A DNA stretch of 49,008 nt from Bacteroidota bacterium (GTDB taxonomy: Bacteria; Bacteroidota; Bacteroidia; B-17B0; Aurantibacillaceae): positions 1 to 49,008 of the forward strand of contig JAJONO010000047.1 of NCBI GenBank assembly GCA_021323535.1. Direction: 5' to 3'. Shown in pieces: positions 25,265 to 34,079 of the stretch. The position numbers were made by a program, and so were the translations under genes. Positions within the stretch are counted from its first letter, which is position 1, and each line of letters begins with the position of its first letter. The notes beneath the pieces were generated by a model. The model had not been told where the DNA came from, searched no databases, and saw only the letters and a program-made list of their open reading frames with translations.

Positions 25265-25735
25265 TTAATTTTTTTTATGCTCACACACACCTTTGTTTTT
25301 TAAATTGGTGCATTTTGCAAAGAAGTTGAGTGAATGATGAATGACATTAAAATTGAGCATGCTTTCTGCGGTGCGTTGTATCTGCATGATTCGCGGATCA
25401 CAGAATTCGAACACCTTTTCACAATCTGTACAGATAAGATGGTCGTGTTGTTTGTATTTGTAGGCTTTCTCGAACTGGGCCATGTTCTTCCCAAACTGGT
25501 GTTTGATCACCAGACCGGCATCCATAAGGATTTCAATATTGTTATATAATGTTGCCCTGCTCACCCTGTATTTTTTATTTTTCATCATCAGATACAACTG
25601 CTCAATATCAAAGTGCCCGTCGTGAGAATATATTTCGTTCAAAATGGCAAAGCGTTCTGATGTCTTCCTGTGCTTGTTTTTCTCCAGATATTCCGTCAGA
25701 ATCTTATTTACCGCGTCTTTAGTGTCCTGATTCAT
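25265..25735 (-). CDS. Fur-family metalloregulator
   Basis: The 156-residue protein has the Fur layout. A winged helix (about 25-90) contains the recognition segment [21 protein letters not shown]. The dimerisation domain has HDHLICTDC (Cys102, Cys105) and a second cysteine pair (Cys142, Cys151), which suits a structural zinc site. It could be Fur, Zur or PerR. The promoter ahead of it overlaps an A/T-rich imperfect palindrome, so autoregulation is plausible. It is the first gene of a two-gene operon with the STAS protein. Confidence 0.9.
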   Translation of the reverse strand: MNQDTKDAVNKILTEYLEKNKHRKTSERFAILNEIYSHDGHFDIEQLYLMMKNKKYRVSRATLYNNIEILMDAGLVIKHQFGKNMAQFEKAYKYKQHDHLICTDCEKVFEFCDPRIMQIQRTAESMLNFNVIHHSLNFFAKCTNLKNKGVCEHKKN

Positions 25736-25745
25736 TTACAGCAAC

Positions 25746-25777
25746 TAAATTTAGGCATAATTTAATTTTATCGCAAA
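25746..25777 (-). promoter_or_regulatory. Promoter and candidate operator of the Fur-STAS operon
   Basis: On the minus strand TTTG (25777-25774), 20 bp and TAAATTTA (25753-25746) match the Bacteroidota promoter well. Between the boxes lies ATAATTTAATTTTAT (25757-25771), an imperfect A/T palindrome that may be the regulator's own binding site. The ATG follows about 11 nt after the -7 box. Confidence 0.6.
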
Positions 25778-25875
25778 TAAAAAAGGGGTATTTTATCTCC
25801 CAAAACACTCAATGATAACAGATCAGGCAACTGGTTCAGGATTTGTACTACCGGGATTACAGCAACCTTATTAAA

Positions 25876-25892
25876 CTGTTATCGTTTAACAG
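25876..25892. promoter_or_regulatory. Inverted repeat CTGTTA-TCGTT-TAACAG
   Basis: This perfect 6-bp inverted repeat lies 38 nt before the NlpC/P60 start, nested with TTAAAC/GTTTAA (25871-25889). It could be an operator or a small hairpin. No T-run follows, so it is not a terminator. The gap 25736-25929 contains nothing else evident apart from the Fur promoter. Confidence 0.35.
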
Positions 25893-25929
25893 GTAGCAAA
25901 ATTCATACAATTTTGTATTTTTACGCCTC

Positions 25930-26709
25930 ATGCAACACGGCATTTGTTTATTAAGCGTGGTTCCCTGCAGGAAAGAACCTGCCAACACATCCGAAATGGT
26001 GACCCAGCTTTTGTTTGGTGAACACTACACGGTTCTTGAAATCACCGAAGGATGGGCGAAGATCAAAATAGCCTGCGACAATTACGAATGCTGGGTCAAC
26101 ATTAAACAGCATCATCGTATTCCTGAAACAATCTTCAACCAGCTTCAGAAGCATGCGCCCATCTACAGCTCGGAGCTCATACAGGTAATAACCAATAAAA
26201 CTACCGGCAACAGTTTTCCTGTTACAATAGGATCAAGACTTCCCTTTTTCAGTTCATCAAAAATGAGTTTCGATAATCTTGAATTTATTTTTGAAGGACA
26301 AACCTGCGACGGCTCTGAAAAACGAACGGCAAAACCTATTATTTCAACCGCTTTTCTATTCTTAAGCGCACCGTATCTCTGGGGAGGAAAAAACCCTTTG
26401 GGTATTGATTGCAGTGGCTTTACACAACTCGTATATAAACTCAACGGACATCAGCTTCCGCGCGACGCGGCCCAACAAGTGGAACTGGGTTCCCCTCTCA
26501 ATTTTGTGGAAGAAGCAGAAGCAGGAGATCTTGCATTTTTTGATAATGAAGAAGGTAAAATCGTTCACGTTGGCATTCTTCTTGATCATGAACGCATCAT
26601 TCACGCAAGTGGATCGGTTCGTATTGATAAGTTTGACCATTACGGCATTTTTAACACCGATACCAAAAAATATTCACATACTTTAAGGGTTATTAAGCGC
26701 CTTCTGTAA
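25930..26709 (+). CDS. NlpC/P60 peptidoglycan hydrolase with SH3-like N terminus
   Basis: The 259-residue protein has an N-terminal SH3b-like region (about 1-65, with GWAKIKIACDNYECWV), a second less clear segment and a C-terminal NlpC/P60 domain. In that domain LGIDCSGFTQLVY places the catalytic cysteine at 161, and IVHVGILLD the histidine at 213. The usual order and the LWGGKN motif ahead of the cysteine are present. The family cleaves D-Glu-gamma-diamino acid bonds in peptidoglycan stem peptides. No signal peptide is obvious, so it may be cytoplasmic and recycle muropeptides (YkfC-like). Confidence 0.9.
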   Translation: MQHGICLLSVVPCRKEPANTSEMVTQLLFGEHYTVLEITEGWAKIKIACDNYECWVNIKQHHRIPETIFNQLQKHAPIYSSELIQVITNKTTGNSFPVTIGSRLPFFSSSKMSFDNLEFIFEGQTCDGSEKRTAKPIISTAFLFLSAPYLWGGKNPLGIDCSGFTQLVYKLNGHQLPRDAAQQVELGSPLNFVEEAEAGDLAFFDNEEGKIVHVGILLDHERIIHASGSVRIDKFDHYGIFNTDTKKYSHTLRVIKRLL

Positions 26710-26711
26710 CA

Positions 26712-26743
26712 TTTGCAGAATGGTATGGTTTTTGCTAACTTTA
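26712..26743 (+). promoter_or_regulatory. Promoter of the type IX cargo gene
   Basis: TTTG (26712-26715), a 20-bp spacer and TAACTTTA (26736-26743) fit the phylum consensus. It begins just after the NlpC stop codon, and the ATG at 26757 is 13 nt downstream of the -7 box. Confidence 0.6.
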
Positions 26744-26756
26744 AGTAAGAAAAGTC

Positions 26757-27563
26757 ATGAAATATACCTTTATCAAACCATTCGTTTTTGCTTTGCTTTT
26801 AACTGTTGTTAATACTCTAACAGCGCAATTATCAGTTTCCAAAAACACTGCCTATGCCACTATTTGTGGTTGCCCCGGCGCTGTATGGGACCTTACCACG
26901 CAATACATGCCAACGGTTAGCTTTTCGGTAACAGGCGATTCAAAGCGTGTTATGTTCAACGATTATAAATTCAATATTCCCGCAAACGCTGTTGTGGACG
27001 GCATTAAAGTTAATTTTGTTTATGCTATGAATAATACTCCGGCAAACACACTTAAAGAGGCCCTTGTAACTATTATGAGTCCTAGTATTATGCCAATCCA
27101 GGACAAAGCGCCTTCGCCCGGAAATTTTATTCCTGCAGGCTCCGGGATACTTACCTATGGCGGACCTACCGATACCTGGGGGGCGTACTGGACCGCCAAT
27201 GAAATTAACTCGCCTGCCTTCGGATTTAATTTTAAGCTCAATGCTTCCGCAGCTCCATCCGATTTTACTTTCCAGAACGGCGCAACCATTACAGTTTATT
27301 ACACTCTTGCCAATGGCATTAAAGAATCACAGAGCTCTTCATCAGGAATCCATGCTTATGTGAACAATAAAAAGCTAATGGTGGAAACCAACGACAATGC
27401 GACAGTAGAAATTTTTGCTTTAACAGGCAGAAAAGTATTGTCCGTAAACCTTGAACATAATGCTGACAAAAACGTGAATTTATCTGAACTTCCAAAAGGT
27501 GTTTACCTTTATAACATTAAGACCGAAAACGGGACAAAAACGGCGAAGTTCTTACTGGACTAA
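26757..27563 (+). CDS. Secreted protein with type IX sorting domain
   Basis: The 268-residue protein has a signal peptide (FVFALLLTVVNTLTAQ) and a middle domain of about 160 residues with a beta-rich appearance (VDGIKVNFVYAMNN, TITVYYTL), of unknown function. The C-terminal 70 residues are typical of a type IX secretion sorting domain: VEIFALTGRKVLSVN, then LSELPKGVYLYNIKTENG and a terminal TAKFLLD. It should cross the outer membrane and be anchored or released. A CGCPG motif sits near residue 38. Its end overlaps the convergent recQ gene by 12 nt. Confidence 0.85.
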   Translation: MKYTFIKPFVFALLLTVVNTLTAQLSVSKNTAYATICGCPGAVWDLTTQYMPTVSFSVTGDSKRVMFNDYKFNIPANAVVDGIKVNFVYAMNNTPANTLKEALVTIMSPSIMPIQDKAPSPGNFIPAGSGILTYGGPTDTWGAYWTANEINSPAFGFNFKLNASAAPSDFTFQNGATITVYYTLANGIKESQSSSSGIHAYVNNKKLMVETNDNATVEIFALTGRKVLSVNLEHNADKNVNLSELPKGVYLYNIKTENGTKTAKFLLD

Positions 27564-29456
27564 ATAAAAAATTCCTTCTTCTTCTTTCAGATTCCCATCA
27601 TCCACCAATTCATTAAAGGCTTTTACCCAGACTTCATCATTGGTACTTTTCATTTCTTCTTTCAGATCCAGTAATGACATTGGTTTGTTTTTGACAACAT
27701 CTTTAATTTTCTTCTTAACCTTTTCAAAGCCTTTGGGTTTTTTGGAGAGACAAACATCACAGTATCCGCAATCGGAATAGTTATGCTCGTTGAAATACAT
27801 TAAAAGCTGAACCTGTCTGCAAAGCTTGTCGTTATTGGTGTAATCGATAACAGCATTTATTTTTTCGAGATATAACTCTTTAAGCTTGTGATAATTTTCA
27901 GGATTGAACTCCAGGAATTTCGCATCGACTCTATCCTGTAAAAAAATTAATTTCGGTAAAGTGCTTTGAGGAACATACGTGATGAGTTTCTGTTTATCCA
28001 GGAACTGTAAATACTCGATAATGGTAGGCGTATTCGTTTTTACCCTGTAGGCAAGATCTTTTTCATTGACGAAAACATAATTTTCATAAAGTCCGCCATA
28101 ACTCCGAAGTAGTGTTTTTATCAGAGGTTCGTATTTTGAATTCCTTACCTGAAACTCATAAACATCTTCCTTTGAAGCCAGCATCATTACTTTCGCGGGC
28201 TCGAAACCTGTATCAAGCAGCGACAGGTAATTATCTTTCTCCAGAAATTTAATACTGTTGTAAACCAGTACCGGCTGAAGATTATAACTATTGCTCACTT
28301 TATCAATGTCAAAATCAAAACTCCATCCTTGCCCTGAACTCACCGCCACCTGGTAGTAATTACTGATAGCCTGGTATGTTCGTTTGATATATTCAATTTC
28401 AGGAAAAGCATATTTGAAATTATCGAGTAGCCGTTGCTGATCAGCCTTCGAGAAGAAAACCGCGGCGTAAGCTGTTTTTCCATCACGTCCGCCCCTGCCC
28501 GCTTCCTGGAAATAAGCTTCGAGTGTTTCGGGAAGATCGAGATGAACCACCCATCGCACATCAGGTTTATCAATGCCCATTCCGAAGGCGTTCGTAGCAC
28601 AGATAACCTGTACCTTATTATCAATCCATTGTTGCTGAATGTTCTGACGGTCGTCGTACTTCAAACCCGCATGATACGATAAAGCAGAAATTTTATTCTG
28701 ACGTAAAAGCTTCGCCACTTCCTCCGTTTTCTTCCTGTTTCTAACGTACACCACCCCCGATCCGCCAATGTTCCCAATCAATTTGAACAAACGTTCCAGT
28801 TTATTTTCTTCAAGTTGTACAACGTATCGCAGATTTTTTCTTGCAAAGGATTGCCTGAACACGTTCGCATCCTTAAACTCCAGTCGCACCTGTATATCTT
28901 CAATCACGGGCTTTGTAGCGCTTGCAGTCAAAGCAATGATGGAGACTTTATTAAAATAAGAACGCAGCTCAGCGATCTTCATATAACTCGGCCTGAAATC
29001 ATATCCCCATTGCGATATACAATGTGCCTCATCCACGGCAATCATAGTTACGGGCAGGTAACTCAACTTCTTTTTAAAATCTTCGTTCTGCAACCGTTCA
29101 GGAGAAACATATAAAAACTGAACATGCCCTAGAGCCGCGTTGCTCAGAGCAATTTCAATCTCACGGAAATTCATGGCAGAGGTAATAGCCACCGCCGAAA
29201 TACCTCTCTTTTTGAGATTCTGAACCTGATCGTTCATAAGCGCCACCAAAGGCGAAATAACGAGGCATGTACCACCCAGCACTAATCCCGGAACCTGAAA
29301 GCAGAGCGATTTTCCGCCACCCGTTGGAAGAAGAGCCAATGTGTCTTTTCCAGCAAGAACTGACGTAATAATATCTTCCTGGAGCGGACGAAATGAATCG
29401 TATCCCCAATACTTTTTTAAGATCTGATGAATATCTTCTTTTATATTTGTGGCCAA
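27552..29456 (-). CDS. recQ: RecQ-family ATP-dependent DNA helicase
   Basis: The 634-residue protein has the full superfamily 2 helicase core: LLPTGGGKS (Walker A, 42-50), DEAH (142-145) followed by CISQWGYDFRPSY, and QEAGRGGRDGK (motif VI). It has the RecQ zinc-binding domain (a first cysteine in LCRQVQLLMYF, then DCGYCDVC) and a winged-helix end (MSLLDLKEEMKS). No HRDC domain is evident. It unwinds branched DNA from 3' to 5' in recombination and repair. The start is TTG 29456; no upstream ATG is in a sensible position. The end overlaps the type IX cargo gene by 12 nt. Confidence 0.95.
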   Translation of the reverse strand: MATNIKEDIHQILKKYWGYDSFRPLQEDIITSVLAGKDTLALLPTGGGKSLCFQVPGLVLGGTCLVISPLVALMNDQVQNLKKRGISAVAITSAMNFREIEIALSNAALGHVQFLYVSPERLQNEDFKKKLSYLPVTMIAVDEAHCISQWGYDFRPSYMKIAELRSYFNKVSIIALTASATKPVIEDIQVRLEFKDANVFRQSFARKNLRYVVQLEENKLERLFKLIGNIGGSGVVYVRNRKKTEEVAKLLRQNKISALSYHAGLKYDDRQNIQQQWIDNKVQVICATNAFGMGIDKPDVRWVVHLDLPETLEAYFQEAGRGGRDGKTAYAAVFFSKADQQRLLDNFKYAFPEIEYIKRTYQAISNYYQVAVSSGQGWSFDFDIDKVSNSYNLQPVLVYNSIKFLEKDNYLSLLDTGFEPAKVMMLASKEDVYEFQVRNSKYEPLIKTLLRSYGGLYENYVFVNEKDLAYRVKTNTPTIIEYLQFLDKQKLITYVPQSTLPKLIFLQDRVDAKFLEFNPENYHKLKELYLEKINAVIDYTNNDKLCRQVQLLMYFNEHNYSDCGYCDVCLSKKPKGFEKVKKKIKDVVKNKPMSLLDLKEEMKSTNDEVWVKAFNELVDDGNLKEEEGIFYLVQ

Positions 29457-29490
29457 GGGTTCACTAAAGTACTAATTTATTGATTTTGGG

Positions 29491-31389
29491 GTGAGACAAA
29501 CTTATTTATACCAGTTAAAAATTTTAGCAAAACGCTTGTCCATTCTGTATTTGCTGTATTTTATCTGTCGGCTTTTATTCTGGTTCTGCAACCGCGACAT
29601 GTTTTCTGAAGTTACTTTCGGAAGTTTTTTAAGCGATTGCTTTTTCGGTCTTCGCTTTGATACGTTCGCGATCTGTGCTGTAAATGTATTATTCATCATC
29701 TTCTCTCTTCTTCCTGTAAAACAATTTTACGGAAAGGCTTATCAGAAATTTCTGAAATATCTGTTCATTATTCTTAATTCTGTTTTTCTTTTGCCGAATT
29801 GTGTCGACTTCGCTTATTTTCCTTTTATTAAGAAACGCTCCGGCGCCGATCTGTTTAACCAGGTGGGCGGACAAACCGACATAGGCAAACTCTTACCACA
29901 ATACATCCGCGACTTCTGGTGGGTGCTTGCAATTTATATTTTATTAGTTATACTTTTAATCTGGCTCTATAAAAGAATTAAAGTCGAAAGCCCACCTGCC
30001 CTTTTAACTTCCTTAAAATCAAAACTGACTATTGCCGGAATTTTTATCCTCGCCTGCGGACTCACATTCTTAGGAATACGTGGGGGATTTGGACGTAACC
30101 CCATTGATATTATCGACGCCGGAATTTATGCCGCGCCTTCAGAAGTGCCGTTGGTTCTGAATACAACTTTTACATTGGTAAAATCGCTCGACAAAAAAGA
30201 ACTGAAAGAGTATAAATTCTTTAACGACACCGAACTGCGGGCATTGTACAACCCGGTATACAAAAAGAGGGACACACTTCCCTTCGCGAAAAAAAATGTG
30301 GTGATTCTTATTCTGGAAAGTTATGCCAAAGAATACACCGCCGGAGGAAAAGCCGGGGTGAGCTACACCCCCTTTCTCGACAGCCTTGCAAAACATTGTT
30401 TTGTTTTCAGTAATTCTTTCGCCAACGGATCAAAGTCCATTGAAGGGATCCCGGCCATCCTTTCAGGGCTTCCGCATTTAATGGAGAATCCCTACATCAA
30501 CTCTTCCTATTCAGGCAACGTACAATCTTCTTTAGCTTCTATTCTTGGAAAGGAAGGATACAGCACAGCGTTTTTTCACGGCGGAATTAACGGCACCATG
30601 AATTTTGATTCGTATGCAAGAATGGCCGGTTATCAGAATTATTTTGGAAGAAACGAATATAACAACGACGACGACTTCGATGGCTTCTGGGGTATCTGGG
30701 ACGAACCTTATCTTCAGTACACAGTAAAAAAAATGAGCGAGTTAAAAGAACCTTTTCATTCATCTATCTTCACCTTAAGCTCACATCATCCGTATTTTGT
30801 TCCTGACAAATACAAAGGCAAATTCCCAAAAGGCACCTTAGAGAACTCCGCTTCTATTGCCTACACCGATCTTTCACTTAGAAAATTCTTTGAATCGGCA
30901 CAAAAAACGCCGTGGTATAAAAATACGCTGTTCGTTCTTGTAGCCGATCATACGAGTCTTTCTGACCATCCATTTTATAAGAACATAGCAGGACAACAAT
31001 GTATTCCCATCTTTTTTTATTCACCTTCCGATTCTTTAACAGGAGAAGACCAGCGTTCGTTCTCGCAGATTGACATTGTGCCAAGCGTGCTTGATTATCT
31101 CCATTACAACAAATCGTTTTTCGCGTTCGGACAAAGTTACATGCGTAAACAAAACAACAACTGTTATTATTATATCAACGGTAATCTCATGCTTGTGGCC
31201 GACAGTTTATTGCTCTCTTTTAATAACAACGAAATACGTTCGGTTCATAATTTTAAACGCGACAGCGTGCTCGGGAAAAACCTAATGGGTAAGTATCCTC
31301 AGCTGGAAACGAAGCTTAGCAGGCAATTCAAGGCATTTATACAGACGCATAATGCGGCTGTTGTCAATAACAAAATGAGTTTAAAATAA
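29491..31389 (+). CDS. LtaS-like sulfatase-fold membrane enzyme
   Basis: The 632-residue protein has five hydrophobic spans in its first 195 residues and a large extracytoplasmic domain of the alkaline-phosphatase/sulfatase superfamily. Metal-ligand segments are visible: VVILILESYAKEY (Glu276), the nucleophile region FANGSKSIEGIPAIL (Ser316 in the usual Thr position), FHGGINGTMNFDSYARM and LFVLVADHTSLSD. Relatives transfer phosphoglycerol (LtaS, OpgB) or phosphoethanolamine. In this Gram-negative group a role in lipid or glycan decoration is likely. The start is GTG 29491, close to a weak -7 box. The next gene (a receptor) follows by about 50 nt. Confidence 0.88.
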   Translation: MRQTYLYQLKILAKRLSILYLLYFICRLLFWFCNRDMFSEVTFGSFLSDCFFGLRFDTFAICAVNVLFIIFSLLPVKQFYGKAYQKFLKYLFIILNSVFLLPNCVDFAYFPFIKKRSGADLFNQVGGQTDIGKLLPQYIRDFWWVLAIYILLVILLIWLYKRIKVESPPALLTSLKSKLTIAGIFILACGLTFLGIRGGFGRNPIDIIDAGIYAAPSEVPLVLNTTFTLVKSLDKKELKEYKFFNDTELRALYNPVYKKRDTLPFAKKNVVILILESYAKEYTAGGKAGVSYTPFLDSLAKHCFVFSNSFANGSKSIEGIPAILSGLPHLMENPYINSSYSGNVQSSLASILGKEGYSTAFFHGGINGTMNFDSYARMAGYQNYFGRNEYNNDDDFDGFWGIWDEPYLQYTVKKMSELKEPFHSSIFTLSSHHPYFVPDKYKGKFPKGTLENSASIAYTDLSLRKFFESAQKTPWYKNTLFVLVADHTSLSDHPFYKNIAGQQCIPIFFYSPSDSLTGEDQRSFSQIDIVPSVLDYLHYNKSFFAFGQSYMRKQNNNCYYYINGNLMLVADSLLLSFNNNEIRSVHNFKRDSVLGKNLMGKYPQLETKLSRQFKAFIQTHNAAVVNNKMSLK

Positions 31390-31438
31390 TTCCTTTTTCA
31401 GGTAATAATATCTCAGTATATTCGTTATCTGTTTAACT

Positions 31439-33937
31439 CTGAAAACACCTTTCAAATATTTTCTCCTCCTGCTATTATTGGGTTCATTTGCTGCCATTTC
31501 GCAAACAGCAACGGTTTCAGGGGTTGTGAGAGGAATTGACAACGATCCTGTTCCGGATGTAACCATCGGCGTAAAAGAAAATCCCACTTACATGACTAAT
31601 ACCGATGTGAATGGCGCATATTCAATTGTTATTGATGCAGGAAAACCTCAGACACTTATTTTCTTTAATAGTAGCTTTGAACAACTTATTTATACTGTTA
31701 ATGCTAAACCCGGTCAGGCGCTCACGTTCTCACCGAAAATGAAATTTAAAAATGCTTTGGATGAAGTCGTCTTTATTGACAGAAATCCCGATCCAATCAC
31801 TCCACTGGATCCTAAAGTATATACGCAGCTCCCTTCTCCAACAGGTAATATTGAAGATCTATTAAAAACGACAGGTATCGGTGTTAGCAGTAACAACGAG
31901 TTAAGCAGCGGCTACAGTGTGCGTGGAGGAAATTTTGATGAGAACCTTGTTTATGTGAACGACATTGAAGTGTATCGTCCGTTCCTGGTTCGTAGCGGGC
32001 AACAGGAAGGTTTCAGCTTCGCGAATCCAAGTATGGTTCAAAGTATCAATTTTTCCGCGGGAGGATTTGAAGCTAAGTACGGAGATAAACTCAGCAGCGT
32101 ACTTGACATTACGTATCGGAAACCTATGAAATTTGAAGGAAGTGCTTCGGCAAGTTTCCTTGGAGGGAATGTTCAGGTAGAAGGAATTTCAAAGAACCGT
32201 CTTCTTGCGTGGAGCATAGGAACCCGCTATCGCAGTAATGTTTACCTGTTGAAGAGCCTGGATACAAAAGGTGAATACCGCCCGAGCGCACTCGATGTTC
32301 AAACCTTTCTCACCTTTGATATAAACGCGAAATGGAAAGTGGAATTTCTTGGGAACATTGCTAATAATAAATACCTCGTTATTCCAACCAACCGTGAAAC
32401 AAATTTCGGAACAGTGAACAACGCGTTAAGATTCAGAGTTTATTTCGACGGACAGGAACTCATGCAGTACACCACATTCATGGGTGGCTTATCTACCACA
32501 TTTAAACCCGATGCAAAAACAAAACTCAAATTAATTACTTCAGCTTATCGTGCCAATGAAGAAGAAATTTACACGATACAAGGTCAATATTACATTGATC
32601 AGTTAGAAGCAGATCTTGGAAAACCAAACTTCGGGCAGGTGGCGTTTAACCGCGGTATCGGAACCTTCATCAACAACGGAAGAAATTATTTAACGGCCAA
32701 TGTTTACAACATCGAACATAAAGGAATACGAATTATTCACGAAGGTAGCGACTTTAAATGGGGCGCGCGTTACCAGATGGAGCAGATTGAAGACAAACTC
32801 AGCGAGTGGAAAGCTATTGACTCCGCAGGATACTTTGTACCATGGAGCGCCGATAAAATTGAACTTAACGACGTTTACAAAACAAAGATCAGTTTACCGA
32901 GCTCAAGAATTCAGGGCTACGCTCAGTACAGTATTGATAAGCTTTTAAGAGACTCCTCTGATCTTAGTTTCACTGCCGGCATACGTGGAAATTACTGGAC
33001 CGTGAATCAGCAATTCGTTTTTTCTCCACGTGTCACTATTGCTTACAGACCAAACTGGAAAACCGACTGGCTCTTCAAGCTCAGTGGCGGATTATATTAC
33101 CAGCCACCGTTTTATCGCGAATTGAGGGGTATTGATGGCCAGATCAACAAGAATGTAAAAGCACAACGTTCCATTCATATAGTATTTTCGGGGGATTATA
33201 TCTTTAAAATGTGGAATCGTCCGTTTAAACTTATTATGGCCGGGTATTACAAACACCTGAACGATCTTGTGACCTATGAAGTAGATAACGTGAGGATACG
33301 TTATTTCGCAAATAACAATTCTGATGGTTATGCCGCAGGAACCGACATCCGCATCAATGGCGAATTCGTAAAAGGGGTTGAAAGCTGGGCCAGTATTGGC
33401 TTTCTGAGAACGTATGAATATTCGAAGGACAACATTCATTACGTTTATTATAACAAGGACCAGGAAGAGATCATTAAAGGGTACACATTTGACCAGGTGA
33501 AAACCGACAGTGTTCAGGTTGATCCGGGACACATTCCGCGTCCAACTGACCAGCTCGTTACTTTCGGTTTATTTTTCCAGGATTACCTGCCAAAAAAACC
33601 ACAATTTAAATTCAACCTCAATCTTCAGTTCGGAAGCGGATTACCATTCGGGCCACCAACTCACCTTCGTTGGCAACAGCTTTTAAGAATGCCTCCGTAC
33701 AGAAGAGTTGACGCGGGTTTTGCTTATAATGCTATTAAAGAAAACAGGGAAATTAAAACAAAAAATTTTTTCAGTAATATTCGTGAAATGTGGATATTCC
33801 TTGAAGTATTTAACCTGCTACAGATACAAAATACTGTGTCTTATACGTGGATACAGGATGTGACGGGCAATCGTTACGCAATTCCGAATTATCTCACTAA
33901 CCGCCAGCTCAATCTAAGACTACAGATAAAATTCTGA
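31439..33937 (+). CDS. TonB-dependent receptor with carboxypeptidase-regulatory-like domain
   Basis: The common start candidate TTG 31478 cuts into the signal peptide. Read upstream in frame, CTG 31439 begins KTPFKYFLLLLLLGSFAAIS-Q, a good exported N terminus, so the gene probably starts there (832 residues). An N-terminal CarboxypepD_reg-like domain (VSGVVRGIDNDPVPDVTIGV) precedes the plug with GNIEDLLKTTGIGVSSNNELSSGYSVRGG and a long beta-barrel. The barrel ends with RQLNLRLQIKF and an aromatic C-terminal residue. These receptors import siderophores, cobalamin or glycans across the outer membrane with TonB; no SusD-like partner is present. Confidence 0.9.
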   Translation: MKTPFKYFLLLLLLGSFAAISQTATVSGVVRGIDNDPVPDVTIGVKENPTYMTNTDVNGAYSIVIDAGKPQTLIFFNSSFEQLIYTVNAKPGQALTFSPKMKFKNALDEVVFIDRNPDPITPLDPKVYTQLPSPTGNIEDLLKTTGIGVSSNNELSSGYSVRGGNFDENLVYVNDIEVYRPFLVRSGQQEGFSFANPSMVQSINFSAGGFEAKYGDKLSSVLDITYRKPMKFEGSASASFLGGNVQVEGISKNRLLAWSIGTRYRSNVYLLKSLDTKGEYRPSALDVQTFLTFDINAKWKVEFLGNIANNKYLVIPTNRETNFGTVNNALRFRVYFDGQELMQYTTFMGGLSTTFKPDAKTKLKLITSAYRANEEEIYTIQGQYYIDQLEADLGKPNFGQVAFNRGIGTFINNGRNYLTANVYNIEHKGIRIIHEGSDFKWGARYQMEQIEDKLSEWKAIDSAGYFVPWSADKIELNDVYKTKISLPSSRIQGYAQYSIDKLLRDSSDLSFTAGIRGNYWTVNQQFVFSPRVTIAYRPNWKTDWLFKLSGGLYYQPPFYRELRGIDGQINKNVKAQRSIHIVFSGDYIFKMWNRPFKLIMAGYYKHLNDLVTYEVDNVRIRYFANNNSDGYAAGTDIRINGEFVKGVESWASIGFLRTYEYSKDNIHYVYYNKDQEEIIKGYTFDQVKTDSVQVDPGHIPRPTDQLVTFGLFFQDYLPKKPQFKFNLNLQFGSGLPFGPPTHLRWQQLLRMPPYRRVDAGFAYNAIKENREIKTKNFFSNIREMWIFLEVFNLLQIQNTVSYTWIQDVTGNRYAIPNYLTNRQLNLRLQIKF

Positions 33938-33942
33938 AGTTT

Positions 33943-33970
33943 TTGTAAAAAATTGTACAACTTTTTTATT
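33943..33970 (+). terminator. Weak intrinsic terminator after the receptor gene
   Basis: A short stem TTGTA (33943-33947) with TACAA (33956-33960) is followed by CTTTTTTATTGTTTTATT. The stem is only 5 bp and A/T-rich, so the call is tentative. Confidence 0.35.
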
Positions 33971-33999
33971 GTTTTATTAAGTCTTTTTAAGGCTTTCCC

Positions 34000-34024
34000 T
34001 TAACAAATTTTAACTACTTGTTAA
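34000..34024. promoter_or_regulatory. Inverted repeat TTAACAA-N11-TTGTTAA upstream of the Bat locus
   Basis: Two perfect 7-bp arms lie 24 bp before a -7-like box TATCTTTA (34048-34055) and 56 bp before the moxR ATG. The position suits an operator that controls the operon, but no known factor is assigned. Confidence 0.4.
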
Positions 34025-34079
34025 AGTCCTAAAACCCTCGCCGTCACTATCTTTACCGCTATTCTTTCAAAAAATTCTT

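Noticed and set aside
22000-34000. A defence or mobile island among the mixed genes
   Set aside because: No nuclease, integrase, transposase, toxin-antitoxin pair or other defence signature; RecQ and the Fur and STAS genes look like housekeeping genes.
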